A stretch of 34,145 nt of DNA from Silicimonas sp. (GTDB lineage: Bacteria; Pseudomonadota; Alphaproteobacteria; Rhodobacterales; Rhodobacteraceae): contig JAJDZT010000141.1 in the NCBI GenBank assembly GCA_022824525.1, forward strand, positions 1 through 34,145, read 5' to 3'. This document shows, piece by piece, positions 27,704 through 34,145 of this stretch. The stretch's first letter is position 1, and each line of letters begins with the position of its first letter. The position numbers and the translations under genes are program-made. Below the pieces are notes generated by a model. That model was not told where the DNA came from. It worked only from the letters and a program-made list of their open reading frames with translations, and ran no database searches.

Positions 27704-28858
27704 ATGGACATCATGGTGCTCGACACACCGAAAACGCTGAATTCGCTTGGGTTTCCGAAACCGCCTTCGGAAACACGCGTCGTCGTGGCCATGTCAGGCG
27801 GTGTCGACAGTTCGGTCGTTGCGGCGGAACTGGCCCGCGAAGGCTATGATGTCGTCGGCGTCACCTTGCAGCTTTACGATCACGGTGCGGCTCTCGCCAA
27901 GAAAGGCGCCTGCTGCGCCGGCATCGACATCCATGATGCGCGCCGCGTCGCCGAAGACATGAACTTTCCGCATTACGTGCTCGATTACGAGAATATCTTT
28001 CGCGACGCCGTCATCGACGAATTCGCCGACAGCTATCTGGCTGGCGCGACACCCGTGCCCTGTATTCGCTGCAATGAACGCGTGAAATTCAAGGACCTGC
28101 TCGAAACGGCCAAGGATCTCGATGCCGACTGCATGGCGACCGGGCATTACATCCAACGCAAGATGGGGACATCCCGCGCGGAACTGCACCGCGCGGGCGA
28201 CCCGTCGCGCGACCAGTCCTATTTCCTGTTCTCCACCACGCCTGAACAACTCGATTTCCTGCGGTTCCCGCTTGGCCACCTGACATCAAAAGCCGAAACC
28301 CGCGCTCTTGCCGCGAAACACGGACTTGCCGTGGCAGACAAGCCCGACAGCCAGGACATTTGCTTCGTCCCGGACGGAAATTACGCGGGCGTTATCGAAA
28401 AATTGCGTCCGGGCGCTGCGGAACCCGGCGACATCGTTCACGCGGATGGGCGGGTGCTCGGCAGCCATGAGGGTGTGATTCATTACACCATCGGACAACG
28501 CCGCGGGCTTGGGATCGGTGGGCTCGAAGAACCGCTTTATGTGGTGAAGCTCGACGTGGATCAGAAACAGGTGATCGTCGGACCGAAGGACATGCTGGCG
28601 ACCCGAACAGTCCCGGTCCGCGAGATCAACTGGCTCGGCGATGCGCCATTTGCGTCCGCCAGCGAATGGCATGTCTCGGTCAAGATTCGCTCGACGAAAC
28701 CGCCTGTCGAGGCGGTCGTCCGCCCACTTTCCGCGACGGAGGCGGAGGTTGATTTGCTTGCTCCGGAAGAAGGTGTCTCGCCGGGACAGGCCTGCGTCTT
28801 CTATGAGACGGGCGGCTCGCGAGTCTTTGGTGGCGGCTGGATCTGGCGGGGCGCGTGA
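27704..28858 (+). CDS. mnmA: tRNA 2-thiouridine(34) synthase MnmA
   Basis: MnmA places the 2-thio group on wobble uridine 34 of Lys, Glu and Gln tRNAs, using ATP and sulfur relayed from a cysteine desulfurase. The 384-residue protein has the PP-loop [15 protein letters not shown] (about 29-43), a [16 protein letters not shown] segment and the [14 protein letters not shown] motif holding the catalytic cysteine (Cys120/Cys123). The second catalytic Cys is 220 in [15 protein letters not shown] tRNA-recognition region with [12 protein letters not shown] follows. The first 20 residues precede the conserved domain; ATG 27713 is an alternative start. The stop overlaps the next gene's GTG start (GTGA). 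Confidence 0.97.
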   Translation: MDIMVLDTPKTLNSLGFPKPPSETRVVVAMSGGVDSSVVAAELAREGYDVVGVTLQLYDHGAALAKKGACCAGIDIHDARRVAEDMNFPHYVLDYENIFRDAVIDEFADSYLAGATPVPCIRCNERVKFKDLLETAKDLDADCMATGHYIQRKMGTSRAELHRAGDPSRDQSYFLFSTTPEQLDFLRFPLGHLTSKAETRALAAKHGLAVADKPDSQDICFVPDGNYAGVIEKLRPGAAEPGDIVHADGRVLGSHEGVIHYTIGQRRGLGIGGLEEPLYVVKLDVDQKQVIVGPKDMLATRTVPVREINWLGDAPFASASEWHVSVKIRSTKPPVEAVVRPLSATEAEVDLLAPEEGVSPGQACVFYETGGSRVFGGGWIWRGA

Positions 28859-29358
28859 CCCAACCCGTTCTCACAACGGATCGTCTGACCCTCCGCCCGT
28901 TCCACATCGGCGACATTGAACCGCTCCACGTGTTTTTCTCGGATCCCGACGCCACGCGATACTGGAGCGACACACACACCAGCCTCGAACAAACACGCGC
29001 ATTTGTGGCGGCCACGATTGCGGCCGACCCGAGCAACAGCTGCGACTTCGTGATCGAATGGGATGGCGTGGCTGTCGGAAAAGCCGGCATGTGGCAGCAG
29101 CCGGAAATCGGTTTTTTCGTCCTGCCTGCCTATCAACGGAAAGGCATCGCGCGGGAAGCGCTCACGGCCATAATTCCACATCTCTTCTCGACCTACGGGG
29201 TGCCCGAACTGACCGCTGACGTGGACCCGGCAAATCAGGCCTCCATCAACCTGTTGCAAAGCCTGGGCTTTCACGAGACGCACCGGGCAAAACGCACCAT
29301 GCAAATCCGGGGCGAATGGTGCGACTCGGTCTATTTCGCCATCCAGCCGCCCGGTTAG
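28855..29358 (+). CDS. GNAT family N-acetyltransferase, RimJ/RimL-like
   Basis: The 167-residue protein has the acetyl-CoA-dependent Acetyltransf_3 fold. It opens with [19 protein letters not shown]. The acetyl-CoA-binding P-loop region is [20 protein letters not shown], and [18 protein letters not shown] is the typical C-terminal motif. Relatives include the RimJ ribosomal-protein N-acetyltransferases, but the substrate is not established. It starts at GTG 28855 overlapping the mnmA stop, so the two are coupled. The C-terminal 15 bases are close to lpxB, which converges. Confidence 0.92.
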   Translation: MTQPVLTTDRLTLRPFHIGDIEPLHVFFSDPDATRYWSDTHTSLEQTRAFVAATIAADPSNSCDFVIEWDGVAVGKAGMWQQPEIGFFVLPAYQRKGIAREALTAIIPHLFSTYGVPELTADVDPANQASINLLQSLGFHETHRAKRTMQIRGEWCDSVYFAIQPPG

Positions 29359-29372
29359 GCGCGGCAGCCATC

Positions 29373-30530
29373 TTACCCGATGGCTTGCAGCACGGATTGC
29401 GCGGCCCGAAGCCCGGGCGGGTCGCCATCCCGTCCAAGCTTCACCATGGTCGAGTTCATCGCCGCCATCTGATCCATCCTGGCCTTTTTGTCATCAAGCA
29501 GACCGAGCATCGCGTCGGCGATATCCGGTGCCTTGCAGGCGGGGCCGAGGAATTCAGGAACCACGTTCCGTTCGACGATCAGATTGACCAGCGTGACTGT
29601 GTCGATCCGGGCCATACGGCTCATGATCTGCCAACTCAGCCAACTCATGTCATAGGCAATCACCATCGGCGTCGCATTGGCCGCAAGCTCAAGTGACACC
29701 GTCCCCGATGCCGCAAGGGCCACGTCCGCAGCGGCAAAGGCCGCGCGCTTCTTGTCTTCCGCAGCAGGATCGTCACGCGGATCGATGACCATCGTATTGC
29801 CGGGCCAGTTGCGCACCGCGTCTTGAACCGCCGCCGCAACGGAGGCTGCCGCGGGCACGACCACGCGGGCCTCCGGTTTCGCGGCCAGCAGCTGTGAGAC
29901 AACATCGCCAAAAACGGTTCCCAGCTGTTCGACTTCTGATTTCCGCGATCCCGGCAAAACAAGAACCAGCGGCGCGTCGTTGAGCCCGGTCTCGGATAGA
30001 AACGCGTGGACCTCCGGTTTGGTTGCGACCGTCTCTGCAACGACGGGGTGCCCCACGAAATCGCAGGTCATACCGGCCTTTGTCATGTAAGGCGGCTCGA
30101 ACGGCAGAAGGGCAAGCACGTGATCGATATGCGCGGCCATCTTGGCAGCGCGACCGGGGCGCCACGCCCAGACCGACGGCGCAACATAGTGAATGGCCTT
30201 CACCGCCGTCTTGTCCTTCACCAGTTTCGCCAGCCTGAGCGAAAAATCCGGACTGTCGATCGTGAGCAGCGCGTCAGGCGACCAATCGAGGCAATCCTGC
30301 GCCGTCTCGTGCAGACGTCGCTTGAGGTGCAGATATTTCGGGAGAACCTCGGCGATCCCCATCACGGAAAGCTCGTCCATCGGAAACAGGCTTTCCATCC
30401 CTTGCGCCTGCATCAATGGCCCAGCGACGCCCCGGAACTCGATATCCGGCGCGAGTTCCTTCAATCCGGCCATCAAGGCCGCTCCCAGCTTGTCGCCCGA
30501 AGGCTCGCCTGCCAGAAGATAGAGCTTCAT
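29373..30530 (-). CDS. lpxB: Lipid-A-disaccharide synthase LpxB
   Basis: LpxB joins lipid X to UDP-2,3-diacylglucosamine to make the lipid A disaccharide at the inner membrane. The 385-residue glycosyltransferase (GT19) begins with KLYLLAGEPSGDKLGAALMAG and has FRGVAGPLMQAQGMES. Later motifs are MDELSVMGIAEVLPKY, IHYVAPSVWAWRPGRAAKM, LVLPGSRKSEVEQL and LAASGTVSLELA near the C-terminal sugar-nucleotide site. It is the last gene of the fabZ-lpxA-lpxI-lpxB series, 40 bases after lpxI. It converges on the GNAT gene with a 14-base gap. Confidence 0.97.
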   Translation of the reverse strand: MKLYLLAGEPSGDKLGAALMAGLKELAPDIEFRGVAGPLMQAQGMESLFPMDELSVMGIAEVLPKYLHLKRRLHETAQDCLDWSPDALLTIDSPDFSLRLAKLVKDKTAVKAIHYVAPSVWAWRPGRAAKMAAHIDHVLALLPFEPPYMTKAGMTCDFVGHPVVAETVATKPEVHAFLSETGLNDAPLVLVLPGSRKSEVEQLGTVFGDVVSQLLAAKPEARVVVPAAASVAAAVQDAVRNWPGNTMVIDPRDDPAAEDKKRAAFAAADVALAASGTVSLELAANATPMVIAYDMSWLSWQIMSRMARIDTVTLVNLIVERNVVPEFLGPACKAPDIADAMLGLLDDKKARMDQMAAMNSTMVKLGRDGDPPGLRAAQSVLQAIG

Positions 30531-30570
30531 CTGGCCACCGTGTTATGGGGACTTGGGTCAGGTCGAACTG

Positions 30571-31356
30571 TCATGGCGCGCCCACACACAGGTACAGCCC
30601 ATGTTCTTCCGCCAGCCGAAGCGTCTTCTCTCGCTCCAGCACCAGGACACCGTTCGCCGCGATCACCACGCCATCAAGCCCGGCCGCCGCCGCGCCCTCC
30701 ATGGTCGCGGGCCCAATCGTCGGTAGATCGATGCGCCGATCTTGCCCGGGTTTCGGCCCCTTGTAGAGAAGCCCGCCCCGACCATCCGGGCGCTGTCGCA
30801 GGCTCTGAAGCATCCAGTCCGTGCCAAAAAGACCCTCGAGTGCAAGCGCCTGGCCTTTCAGGATCACACAAGCCTGACCGGTGTCCGCTGCCCCCATCGC
30901 GGCCAGAACGGCTTCGGCCCGGGAGACATCCTGCGACACATGGTCGGGCAGTCGTCCCGCGAGCACGCCTGCCTCGGGCAGCAGTGATGGCACCAACTCA
31001 TGCGCGCCCCGAACGACCAGACCCGCTTCTTCGAAGATCGCGACCACCGTCCGAAGGACAACATCATCTCCTTGCCCCATGGCCGCGACCATGCGCGAGA
31101 CAAGCGGCATCGTGGCAGCGTCGATCGCGCCTTGTTCGATCGGTGGGCGCTTTACCGCGCCTGCGAAACACACGTCCCGCACGCCGCGCGACGCCAGGAT
31201 TTCAAGAAACGTACCAAGATGCTCAAGCCGGAAAACCTCATCCGGCTCGACGCTGTCGGGCGCAAAACCGGAAAGCGACGCGATATGAGGGCGTTCCGGC
31301 AGTGCGGCTACGATTTCGCCCGGCAAAGCGCCCTGCCCGGCAATGAGCGCAAGCAT
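30571..31356 (-). CDS. lpxI: UDP-2,3-diacylglucosamine pyrophosphatase LpxI
   Basis: LpxI hydrolyses UDP-2,3-diacylglucosamine to lipid X and UMP; it replaces LpxH in most alphaproteobacteria. The 261-residue protein (DUF1009 family) has LALIAGQGALPGEIVAAL at its start, LGTFLEILASRGVRDVCFAG and VKRPPIEQGAIDAATM. Later signatures are GQGDDVVLRTVVAIFEEAG, GQACVILKGQALALEG, DRRIDLPTIGPAT and an Asp-rich metal site. It sits between lpxA (4-base gap) and lpxB, and this position agrees with the role. ATG 31356 is the only sensible start. Confidence 0.96.
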   Translation of the reverse strand: MLALIAGQGALPGEIVAALPERPHIASLSGFAPDSVEPDEVFRLEHLGTFLEILASRGVRDVCFAGAVKRPPIEQGAIDAATMPLVSRMVAAMGQGDDVVLRTVVAIFEEAGLVVRGAHELVPSLLPEAGVLAGRLPDHVSQDVSRAEAVLAAMGAADTGQACVILKGQALALEGLFGTDWMLQSLRQRPDGRGGLLYKGPKPGQDRRIDLPTIGPATMEGAAAAGLDGVVIAANGVLVLEREKTLRLAEEHGLYLCVGAP

Positions 31357-31360
31357 CGCC

Positions 31361-32158
31361 TCAACGCTCCGGTGTCAGGTAGTTTCGGTCCGACGCGCCA
31401 AGAATGAAATCCACGATTTCCTGCACATAGGCACTGTCGTTGTCCTCTCCCAGACGTCGTGCCCGGTCCTGGAAGGCACCATCTCCTTGCGCGAGCATCT
31501 GGAACGCCGCCCGAAGCGCGGTAATGTCCGCGCGATCGACGCCCTTCCGCTTGAGGCCGACAAGGTTCAACCCGTCCAACTCGCCACGCGGCGCCTGAAC
31601 AAGGCCGTAAGGGATCACGTCATTGGTCACCATCGTCACCGCACCGATGATCGCACCGCGTCCGATCCGCACCCATTGATGAATACCAGACAAGCCGCCG
31701 ATGATGACGTCATCCTCGATCACGCAATGCCCGGCAATCGCACCCTGGTTGGCAACGATAACCCGATTGCCGACCCGTGCGTCATGCGCGACATGCGCCC
31801 CCGTCATGAACAGACAATCGTCACCCACCGAGGTCAGTCCGCCACCGCCCTCGGTCCCGGTGTTCATCGTCACAGCTTCGCGAATGCGGTTGCGCTTGCC
31901 GACCATCAACCGGGTCGCCTCACCCTTGAACTTCAGATCCTGCGGGATCTCTCCGATGACGGCACCCGGAAACACGATCGTTTCCTCGCCGATTTCCGTG
32001 CGTCCGGTGACAACGACATGACTTTTCAACTCAACCCGCGGCCCCAGAGCAACATCCGGTCCCACCAGCGAAAACGGACCGACGACTGCACCTGCGCCGA
32101 TCACCGCGCCGTCTTCCACCACGGCGGAGGCGTGGATGCGCGCGCTCGCGTCGATCAC
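31361..32158 (-). CDS. lpxA: UDP-N-acetylglucosamine acyltransferase LpxA
   Basis: LpxA catalyses the first lipid A step, moving a 3-hydroxyacyl chain from acyl carrier protein to UDP-GlcNAc. The 265-residue protein is a left-handed beta-helix of hexapeptide repeats (for example [20 protein letters not shown] and [18 protein letters not shown]). The catalytic histidine is His125 in [11 protein letters not shown], and His122 and His144 also align with the E. coli numbering. The substrate lysine Lys76 is in QDLKFKGE. It starts at GTG 32158 overlapping the fabZ stop (GTGA), so the two are coupled. It precedes lpxI. Confidence 0.97.
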   Translation of the reverse strand: MIDASARIHASAVVEDGAVIGAGAVVGPFSLVGPDVALGPRVELKSHVVVTGRTEIGEETIVFPGAVIGEIPQDLKFKGEATRLMVGKRNRIREAVTMNTGTEGGGGLTSVGDDCLFMTGAHVAHDARVGNRVIVANQGAIAGHCVIEDDVIIGGLSGIHQWVRIGRGAIIGAVTMVTNDVIPYGLVQAPRGELDGLNLVGLKRKGVDRADITALRAAFQMLAQGDGAFQDRARRLGEDNDSAYVQEIVDFILGASDRNYLTPER

Positions 32159-32610
32159 TTTGGCAAATCCATCATGGCCGTGAACTCGGCCTCCGAGGCC
32201 ACGTCTCCATCGACGGTTGCGACCCCTTTGAACTTCCAGACCTTGCCGCCGCCACGTATCTTCGTCAGCTCCATCCTGAGCGTATCGCCCGGCACAACCA
32301 TCCGACGGAACTTCACACCGTCCATCGCCATGAAGTAAATGCCGATGTTCTTGTCGGCGAGGTCCAGCCCCACGCCCGCAATCACCGCCGAGGTCTGCGC
32401 CATCGCTTCAACCTGATAGACACCTGGAAAAACCGGGTTGGCGGGAAAGTGTCCCGTGAATTGTGGCTCGTTCATCGTGACGTTCTTGATGCCCACGCCG
32501 CGTTCGGTCCCGTCAATTTCGACGACCTTGTCCACCAGCAGAAACGGGTATCGGTGCGGCAAGATCCGTTGGATCAGCCCGATATCGGCGCTTTTCAGCG
32601 TCTCGCTCAT
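32155..32610 (-). CDS. fabZ: 3-hydroxyacyl-ACP dehydratase FabZ
   Basis: FabZ dehydrates 3-hydroxyacyl-ACP in fatty acid elongation and so shares the 3-hydroxyacyl-ACP pool with LpxA, the next gene. The 151-residue hot-dog-fold protein has [35 protein letters not shown] with His54 and Glu68 as the catalytic pair, and [17 protein letters not shown] 32610 has GAGG 8 bases upstream; a GTG three codons earlier is possible. In most relatives bamA and ompH lie upstream of fabZ; here the neighbour is a divergent cytochrome c gene. Confidence 0.97.
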   Translation of the reverse strand: MSETLKSADIGLIQRILPHRYPFLLVDKVVEIDGTERGVGIKNVTMNEPQFTGHFPANPVFPGVYQVEAMAQTSAVIAGVGLDLADKNIGIYFMAMDGVKFRRMVVPGDTLRMELTKIRGGGKVWKFKGVATVDGDVASEAEFTAMMDLPK

Positions 32611-32797
32611 TATGCTCACCTCTTTTGAAAAGGCGTATCAAGCGGCGGCGCTTTGGGCAAGAGAGCGCGCCAACAGCCCATTGGCCGATGACTGATTTGA
32701 AACCATACGTGAAGTTTACCGCAACGTGATCGAATTTCCGCTTTCGAGTTGCTAACACCACAACAGCCGTTCGATTTCAGAGACAACAGAGAACACG

Positions 32798-33229
32798 ATG
32801 CGCCTCCAGACCTCTCTTTTGTTCATCCTGTTTGCGGGCACCGCCAGTGCCGAGCACGAGTTTGAAAACCGCGATCTCGCAGCGGGGCAACTGCTTTACG
32901 CCGAACAATGTGCTTCTTGCCATGGTCTCAACCTTGAAGGTCAGCCCAACTGGCAACTCCGCAATGCAGATGGCACCATGCCTGCCCCGCCACATGATGC
33001 GACCGGCCATACGTGGCACCACGATAGCAAGCTGCTTTTCGACTATACCCGGCTTGGCGGGGCTGGAGCTTTGGCCGAACGCGGCATCACCGGCTACGCG
33101 AGCGCAATGCCCGCGTTCGGTGATACCCTGACTGACGACGAGATCTGGGACATCCTCGCGTTCATCCAATCGACATGGCCCGAAGACGTGCAGCAGATAC
33201 AGGCGGCCAGATCGCCGGGGCACCCGTAA
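32798..33229 (+). CDS. Periplasmic c-type cytochrome, single haem
   Basis: The 143-residue product has a Sec signal peptide ([18 protein letters not shown]) and a class I cytochrome domain. The haem motif is [13 protein letters not shown] (Cys38, Cys41, His42) and the distal Met is Met104 in [19 protein letters not shown] His-rich stretch between them, [18 protein letters not shown], is one I recall from cytochromes in copper or heavy-metal resistance clusters, so a metal-related electron-transfer role is suggested, not shown. It converges on the Crp-like regulator with 5 bases between the stops. No oxidase gene is adjacent. Confidence 0.9.
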   Translation: MRLQTSLLFILFAGTASAEHEFENRDLAAGQLLYAEQCASCHGLNLEGQPNWQLRNADGTMPAPPHDATGHTWHHDSKLLFDYTRLGGAGALAERGITGYASAMPAFGDTLTDDEIWDILAFIQSTWPEDVQQIQAARSPGHP

Positions 33230-33234
33230 AAGTG

Positions 33235-33759
33235 CTAAACTCGTCGTTTCGCGAGTTCCCGATAAAGCGCCTCGGGACTGACGGCCAGTTCATGCGCAAG
33301 GGAATGCCACTGCCCTTTGCTCGGCAATTCACGGACATCGCCGAGCCACGCGTCGAGCCGGTCGCCGACTGTCTTGAAACTGCGGATTTCGGAAACCAGC
33401 CGCGTCGTCTGCACTGTGCGCGCCAAACGCGCAGCCCAGGTCTCTGCCAAGTTTGGATCGTTTCGCAGCAGCGATGTAAAATCTGCTTTCTTCAGCCGAC
33501 GGAGACGCACGTCTTCAAGCACACGCGCATCGCAGTGATATTCGTCGGCATAGACAGAGGCCTCGGCCAAAACGTCGCCCTGCTCGGCCCGCTGGAAGCA
33601 AGTGACCTTTCCGGTCGACTGCACCCGCTCAAGACAGATTTTTCCGTCTTCGATGAGATGCACGAACCTCACTTTGTCTTGCGCATGAAAAAGATAAGCT
33701 CCCGACGGGAGTTCCATGGGCTCGGCACCGGAAAAGACCATAGCTGTGAAATCATCCAT
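33235..33759 (-). CDS. Crp/Fnr family transcriptional regulator
   Basis: The product has an N-terminal cyclic-nucleotide-binding-type domain (ELPSGAYLFHAQDKVRFVHL, then QRAEQGDVLAEASVYADEY). A short C-terminal winged helix follows (TVGDRLDAWLGDVRELPSKG, LAHELAVSPEALYRELAKR). No FNR-type iron-sulfur cysteine cluster is present at the N-terminus, so oxygen sensing by a cluster is unlikely. The effector is unknown. From ATG 33759 it has 174 residues. An upstream in-frame ATG at 33801 would leave only 23 bases to the divergent gene and is less likely. The FNR-like palindrome at 33761-33778 directly abuts this start, suggesting autoregulation. It lies between a cytochrome c and a secreted small protein. 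Confidence 0.88.
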   Translation of the reverse strand: MDDFTAMVFSGAEPMELPSGAYLFHAQDKVRFVHLIEDGKICLERVQSTGKVTCFQRAEQGDVLAEASVYADEYHCDARVLEDVRLRRLKKADFTSLLRNDPNLAETWAARLARTVQTTRLVSEIRSFKTVGDRLDAWLGDVRELPSKGQWHSLAHELAVSPEALYRELAKRRV

Positions 33760-33760
33760 G

Positions 33761-33778
33761 ACATGATCATAATCATGT
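33761..33778. promoter_or_regulatory. FNR/CRP-like palindrome between the Crp-type regulator and the secreted protein
   Basis: ACATGAT-CATA-ATCATGT has perfect 7-base arms and the TGAT-N4-ATCA core of FNR/CRP-family operators (TTGAT-N4-ATCAA). It lies between the divergent genes, 46 bases before the start at 33825. The likely binder is the adjacent Crp-type protein. Confidence 0.6.
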
Positions 33779-33824
33779 CTCGGGCGCAGACAATCTGTCA
33801 TTGAACGACCAAAGGAGAAGCCCA

Positions 33825-34013
33825 ATGCGTATCTTTCTGGTTGTCTGCCTCATCGGCTCCACGTGGTCTCTAACAAGCCACGCGGAGGATGGACATCAGC
33901 CCTATTCCGGCCTCGAAACACGAGACATCACGTCGCTTTCAGCAGACGACATTGTGGAGTTGGAAGCCGGTCGCGGATGGGGATTGGCACTTCCTGCGGA
34001 ACTGAGAGCCTGA
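33825..34013 (+). pseudogene. Secreted small periplasmic protein, truncated by an insertion element
   Basis: Translation starts at ATG 33825 behind AAAGGAG (8 bases). A signal peptide (MRIFLVVCLIGSTWSLTSHA) is followed by a mature start with YSGLETRDITSLSADDIVEL and ELEAGRGWGLALPAEL. I recall this start from periplasmic Spy-like or metal-stress proteins, in which AEL continues into a longer helical domain (roughly 100-150 residues). Here the frame stops two codons later, just where IS5-like terminal sequence begins (about 34004). The 62-residue product is therefore best read as the amino end of a gene broken by the insertion. It is divergent from the Crp-like regulator. The full-length role is inferred. 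Confidence 0.65.
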
Positions 34014-34145
34014 CCGAAAAGTTTTACGTTTCCTGGCAATGTCTTGCTAATCTGCGCGTTACGAGGCGGATGCTGGCGACGAGCGCCCAGGCCGCTGAGC
34101 TTTCCACGGTACGTTCCCAGTCTTTCGCCAACCTCCGACACCGCC
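34004..34145 (-). mobile_element. Partial IS5-like insertion sequence, 3' end of the transposase
   Basis: On the minus strand the frame from 34143 to the TAA at 34024-34026 encodes a 39-residue C-terminus. It reads RCRRLAKDWERTVESSAAWA followed by LVASIRLVTRRLARHCQ, the typical end of IS5-family (IS427-like) transposases with the RRLAKDWE motif. The rest lies outside the window. Between the stop and about 34004 there are roughly 20 bases ending in GAGAGCCTGACCGAAAAG, a candidate terminal repeat. The exact end and target duplication cannot be set without the other end. Confidence 0.8.

Noticed and set aside
30006..31346. 446-codon plus-strand frame opposite lpxB and lpxI
   Set aside because: It spans two well-supported genes and their gap, and has a Pro/Arg/His-rich shadow composition.
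32513..32761. 82-codon minus-strand frame upstream of fabZ
   Set aside because: It overlaps fabZ in another frame, is Arg-rich and has no ribosome site; considered as an OmpH remnant but no such features are visible.

Overview
The window looks like a chromosomal segment of an alphaproteobacterium of the Rhodobacteraceae (roseobacter/Rhodobacter group). The evidence is high GC with GC-rich third positions, a CtrA response regulator next to a SciP gene, an LpxI-type lipid A pathway (fabZ-lpxA-lpxI-lpxB), a class II DAHP synthase, the alphaproteobacterial Usg protein, a TrmFO tRNA methyltransferase and a GluQ-RS. No rRNA, tRNA, CRISPR array or prophage was seen. A partial IS5-like transposase lies at the right edge.

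Layout. 0.2-2.7 kb: a stand-alone CinA C-terminal (PncC-like) amidase, an orphan and shortened ABC-type solute-binding protein, and a small coiled-coil protein with a Pro/Gln tail that ends at a clear terminator. 2.7-5.2 kb (minus): class II DAHP synthase and a Hint-domain protein. 5.4-10.1 kb (plus): a GlxA-type AraC regulator, then a tightly overlapping cupin / flavin amine-oxidase-like / TetR operon with a TetR-type palindrome in front of it, followed by an MFS transporter. 10.1-12.6 kb: a YpfJ-type zinc metallopeptidase (minus), ExoD and DsbB (plus, overlapping), Usg (minus). 12.75-17.6 kb: gyrA, a small conserved protein, a secreted barrel-like protein behind an AT-rich region with a CtrA-type box, and a small membrane protein. 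17.7-21.4 kb: trmFO, a SAM methyltransferase, gluQ, hisI (minus) and a Fe-S scaffold protein. 21.5-26.2 kb (minus): ligA-recG, then a 39-codon single-TM ORF behind an array of GAAC repeats that includes one alphaproteobacterial LexA-box spacing. 26.5-27.6 kb (minus): ctrA and sciP. 27.7-29.4 kb (plus): mnmA and a GNAT acetyltransferase. 29.4-32.6 kb (minus): fabZ-lpxA-lpxI-lpxB. 32.8 kb to the end: a periplasmic cytochrome c, a Crp-like regulator, and a secreted small protein that is cut off by the IS5-like end.

Most of the window is core housekeeping: shikimate entry, gyrase, DNA repair, tRNA modification, lipid A, and cell-cycle or motility control. The parts most worth a second look are the candidate SOS-controlled membrane micropeptide after recG, the cupin/flavoenzyme/TetR/MFS module with its predicted operator, the CtrA-type boxes near ctrA/sciP and upstream of the barrel-like protein, and the cytochrome c / Crp / truncated periplasmic gene cluster with an FNR-like palindrome and an IS insertion. 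All functions are read from the sequence by motif and family recall; no database search was run.
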